Position numbers and translations under genes: made by a program. Source: Dromaius novaehollandiae (taxonomy: Eukaryota > Chordata > Aves > Casuariiformes > Dromaiidae). From it: 64,000 nucleotides of DNA. This document shows positions 60,094 through 64,000 of the stretch, piece after piece. The stretch is taken from NCBI RefSeq assembly GCF_036370855.1, contig NC_088099.1, forward strand, positions 92,443,820-92,507,819, read 5' to 3'. The notes below the pieces were generated by a model. The model had not been told where the DNA came from and made no database searches. It saw nothing but the letters and a program-made list of their open reading frames with translations. The stretch's first letter is position 1, and every line of letters begins with the position of its first letter.

Positions 60094-63000
60094 AAAACCA
60101 ATCTAGATATAGGTGCAGCAACTAGATCTCCAGGGAGCGATTTCTGCAGCCAGGCAGGCCAGGCACTGCCGGAGCCTGTGCTGTTTGGCGGGAACACTGG
60201 CTTCCTGAGAGCGGCAGCACTAAAATTAGTCTTGGAACATTTCTTTTTTTTTCCCCTCTACCCTCTTGGTGTTGCTTTTACATGAAATCTGTTGTTTATT
60301 GTTATAAATGTCAGGAAAAGAATTTGGGTTGAAGGCTTCCTTTTATTTCTTTTTTTTTCCCTTAAGAAAAGAGGTTTTGAAATCCTCAGTCCTCAGTTTT
60401 GAACTAAGTAATTGGTTATGTGTTGGTCTTTTTTTTTTTCTGTCAGAGTGGAAAGCAAACATCAACACGCCAAATACTGCATCAGCAAAAAAATGCAGAG
60501 TTGTGAGTGGTTTTATTTTAATAATGTATCCTTGGCATGTGCTATTACAAATATTCATTTTTAAAAGCAACGGAAACCGTCCTTAGGCTTCTTTTATTGT
60601 TGTGCGAGGTAGCATGTCACTTGTTTGCTTGGTTGTTTCTTTTCCAAGGCTGAGTCCTTCCCAATGTCTCCTGAGCAGTTGCCTAGTTCTGATTCAAAGA
60701 TGTTCCGATGTGGTTTTCTGGAAAGCAGGATTTTATTGCACCAGATCTAGACTGTGGCTGTGCAATAGCCTGCTTCTGGGACACATTCAAACCAGGCTGA
60801 ATGAAAGCAGTGAGGATGTTTCCACTGAAGCCTTGAATCCAAAGCCACTGCTGTCTGCGGGCCCCTTCGTATAGTTTTGAAACACATTTCTAAAGTATGG
60901 CACTGTAATACCAACTGCTGTAGTGTTCTTCATCACCACAGATGCCACTTTCATGCTGACTTTCCTTCAGTTCTGCTGTTACTGGCTACCTAAGCTGCAT
61001 CTGAAACCTTATCATGCATTTACTTTTTCCCTATTCATAAACTGAGTCATAGGAGGCCGAAGCCATTTTTCCCTTTCAAAAATGATGACCAAAAATAAAA
61101 CAACTTTTGATATCTGAGAAACTCTTAGCATTACAATTTCTCCCTCATTTCTTAACTGTCCTCTCTCAAAAACTCCATTTTTGTGTTGTGCCGAAGTTGG
61201 AAGAAGAATTCATTTTTGAGTAGATCTCAGAGCCTTGATAACTGCAATCCCATATGTGAAGTTTCCTATACTATTTTATCACTGAAATGTAAAAGTATTT
61301 CAAGACTGAAATTTGCTTTTCAAAGATATCTTGAAACTGTTTAGATCTTTGCAATCCAACCTGATGTAAAATTCATACTGCCGGACCTTTGTGAAAGTCC
61401 CAATAGTCCTGGACCTCTGATTCCAGGTGTCAGCCTGTAAATTGCAAGAAACTTCAGTAAAAGGAGGTATCTGTGAGTTCAAGCCACTTTGCTGTCTCCT
61501 GGCATGAATACATTACATTGCAGGCTTTTATATGAAAGTTTATATTAGTAAAACATTTATGAAGTTTTATTAACGTGGTAGGAGCTCTTGCCTCTTTTAC
61601 AAGAGGTAGGAATTATGAGCAGTCTGCCTTCTCTCTCATTTAATCTGCTCTCCCATCTAGTGTTTTTCTTTTCTCATCTGGACATAGATAAAATCCAACA
61701 ACAGCGGACATTTGTTTTGCGGTCAAAACTATCAAGGTTGGAGTCAACACTCTTGACAGTCGTTGGAAAGATTTCTTGTGCACAGAAAATTTATGAACAT
61801 ACAGAGATGCTGGGTTCAGTAATCTAGCCTTAAAAGGTATCCAAACATTTCATTCCTGATCAAAACACTTTATACCGTGAAGCTCTGAGCTATTTACATC
61901 TGGACTGTCTGGGGCTGCAACATTGGCAATTGTAGGCATTAAAAGGGGAAAAGAGGCATTAAATTTAGGTGTCCCGTTCACACAAGGAGTTTGTCTCAGT
62001 TTATTTTGACCTCCCGAAAAAGAAATGCAACAGTGGCATCCTGTGGCCTGAGCAGTTAATGACAAGTGTGTCTTGTGTAGGGCAGCATTTGTCACCGGGT
62101 TCTTTTAGCGAGTGGTACATGGATCAAGTCTTTTCTAAGCAAGCTTACAAGAGAAGTGCATAATATTTCATGCACACACCGTGCACATTTTCCACCTGAA
62201 GTGTAAAACGAAGAGCTGCTATCCATTTTTATTCACTTGAACTTGAGTGTTCTCTCTGTCTCTCTCTCAAAAAAGAAAAAAAAAACAAAACAAAGAAACC
62301 CCCAGCACATTTGGCCTCCCACAGTTTTACTGTTTTTGGATTGGATGAACGCTATTTCTTTAACTGTAGCAACTTCACCCTCTCTTCCCTCCCCGTAAAA
62401 TGAAAGAAGGAAGCTCCACAGAAATGATAAAAACAAAAAAGTATATTTAACATATAACTTCCCATTGTGAGAAGAAACACTCTTCATGCATAAGAAAAGC
62501 AGAGAGTATGAGGCATTAGAGCTGCAAGTGTTGAAGGAAATACCATCATCCCCATTCTTCCTTTACCTCAGGACAGGAAAACCGATTTCAGCTGGGCCTT
62601 TCTACTCAGTGAGTGATCTAACCACCAATTTACCTTATATTTTGCTGCTCATTTTCCTACCAAATCCTTAGGTGTGGGGACAAAGCGGATGATTTCAGTT
62701 ACTCACCTAAGAGACAGGACTTACGTGTTTCAGTCTTTGTTCTGCTGAACATTGCTCATAAGACGAGGAATAGAGGAGAGACTGAGAGTGTCCTTTTTTG
62801 AAATAATCCATTGTTTAGTGCAGTATACTTGGCCTAGAAATAACTGTTTCAGGAAAGTCCAGTGGAGAGAAGACAAATAAGGGTTGCTTTTCCTTGGTTC
62901 CACATCACATCCAAGTGCTCACTCCTTCCCTGCCTCCCACACACTGTGTGCGTGCCTGTCTCTGAGTTTCCCGAAGCTGTAGCCTTCCCTTGTTTAACCA

Positions 63001-64000
63001 GGACAGACCTGTGTTTTGCTACCCCCTCACCCGCGGGTAATGGCAGCGGTGATCAACAGGCTTCCTCAGAGCTTGCAGGCGCGTTCCTGAGCAACCTGCG
63101 GGCTCGCCTGGACACCCTGCAGCAAATTGTCCCTGCGGGAAGCTGCCGATAGCAGCTCTTCTTCCTCTTCCCTTCCCCACTGTAGAGTGACTCCTGTTCT
63201 GGGAAAGGGGAGATGTGAAGGTGGCGTCTTAAAGCCCATTCCTCCCTCCTCCTTACCTTCCACATCAGACTTGGACGAGTAAATGCTACCGAATGCTCAT
63301 CACCAGGAGGGACTGGGGGGAAAACTGACCTCACCAGGGAATAAACCCAACTTCGATCATTTTAATTTTGCTTTTTTTTTCTGTGTCCAGAAGGTGCCAG
63401 CTCTGTATGTTTTTTGCACTCTGCCTTGAGAAGTGAAAAGCAGGTTACAGGCAAAGTTGTCCAGTGCCACTTGCGTGTTGAGGAACTTGTGGGCATTAAG
63501 TTTTCTGTTGAGCAGGAAGGTCACCCGGATCCCCTTCTCAGGAGCGCTGGAGTGGGAGGCAGGGGAACAGGAACAGCAGTGGGCAGGGGCTTTACTGTTC
63601 CCTTTAATAACAAATGAGAAGTCCCAAGACTTCTGTGAAATTGCTTCACTGAGCTTGCACCACGGTTTCTTGCCAGTATTAATCCCCAGGCTGTCTCTTA
63701 AAACACGCACATGCATGAAAACAAACAAATGTTAAGCCTCGCTGTGGCTCCAGCAATGTTAAACTATACTTCTTTTTGTCAGTTAAACTGACAACTAAGA
63801 TAAGAAGAGCCGGTGTCAGTATCATCTGTTGCATAACAAACCGCTTTCGACAAAAGAAGCAGCCTCCTGTCAAACGAATTTCCTTTATAACTGCCAAGGG
63901 GGCTATTTTTAGTTTCATCTGCCATGCTTTACTCCTTAATCATTCGTTTCACTCTCCTCTGTTTTTCTCTGATTTTTTCCCTTTCCCCACCAGCTCTGAT

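Larger units (their letters stand above)
57482..64000. other. Region upstream of MARVELD3, no gene supported
   Basis: Both strands were read for exons of neighbouring genes. TAT lies on this side in mammals, but nothing matching it was found. The open frames are short, mostly start with non-ATG codons and lack splice context. A C-rich/G-rich structural motif lies at 60061-60093. GC-richer sequence near 63,000-63,150 has a plus-strand open frame of unknown meaning. Everything else appears to be ordinary non-coding DNA. Confidence 0.65.

Noticed and set aside
57482..64000. TAT (tyrosine aminotransferase), expected next by synteny
   Set aside because: No frame or exon resembling TAT was found on either strand; it would have to lie beyond the window.
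1..64000. CRISPR array, operon, prophage or bacterial mobile element
   Set aside because: The window is intron-bearing vertebrate DNA. No regularly spaced repeats, integrase or transposase frames or bacterial-type gene clusters are present.

Overview
The window is vertebrate nuclear DNA, most likely from a bird. Genes are split by long GT-AG introns, intergenic DNA is AT-rich with simple repeats, there is one GC/CpG-rich island, and recognisable interspersed repeats are very few. Two protein-coding genes can be supported, lying tail to tail: PHLPP2 on the plus strand and MARVELD3 on the minus strand. The same pair is adjacent and convergent in mammals (human 16q22). The bird assignment is inference from compactness and low repeat content; the vertebrate assignment and both gene identities are firm.

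Region 1-25,040 holds the 3' half of PHLPP2. Bases 1-7,106 are intron. Seven coding exons follow (7107-7307, 8333-8495, 13541-13671, 17306-17410, 18349-18543, 20760-20988, 22978-24093). Their phases join without a break into 712 residues: the last leucine-rich repeats, the PP2C-type phosphatase domain, and an acidic/serine-rich tail with poly-Q and a terminal DTPL. A 3' UTR of about 0.94 kb ends near an AATAAA at 25,011.

Region 25,040-38,200 is the intergenic space between the two 3' ends. I find no credible gene there. It contains a small palindromic tandem repeat, a GC-rich patch with an AP-1 site and a possible LTR remnant.

Region 38,200-57,500 is MARVELD3 on the minus strand. The MARVEL-domain exon (38373-39079) is obvious. 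Two further small exons (52738-52907 and 56471-56626) were found by reading the minus strand for splice sites, and their phases fit each other and the last exon exactly, giving a 330-residue protein. A CpG island at about 57.15-57.48 kb carries a strong minus-strand splice donor and is probably the promoter and non-coding first exon.

Region 57,500-64,000 has no gene I can support. In mammals TAT lies on this side of MARVELD3, but no TAT exon was recognised.

Functionally, PHLPP2 is a phosphatase that acts on AKT and PKC family kinases, and MARVELD3 is a tight-junction tetraspan protein. Their adjacency is conserved synteny, not a functional operon. I found no new multi-gene system here. The most useful results are the recovered MARVELD3 gene structure and several DNA-structure motifs.
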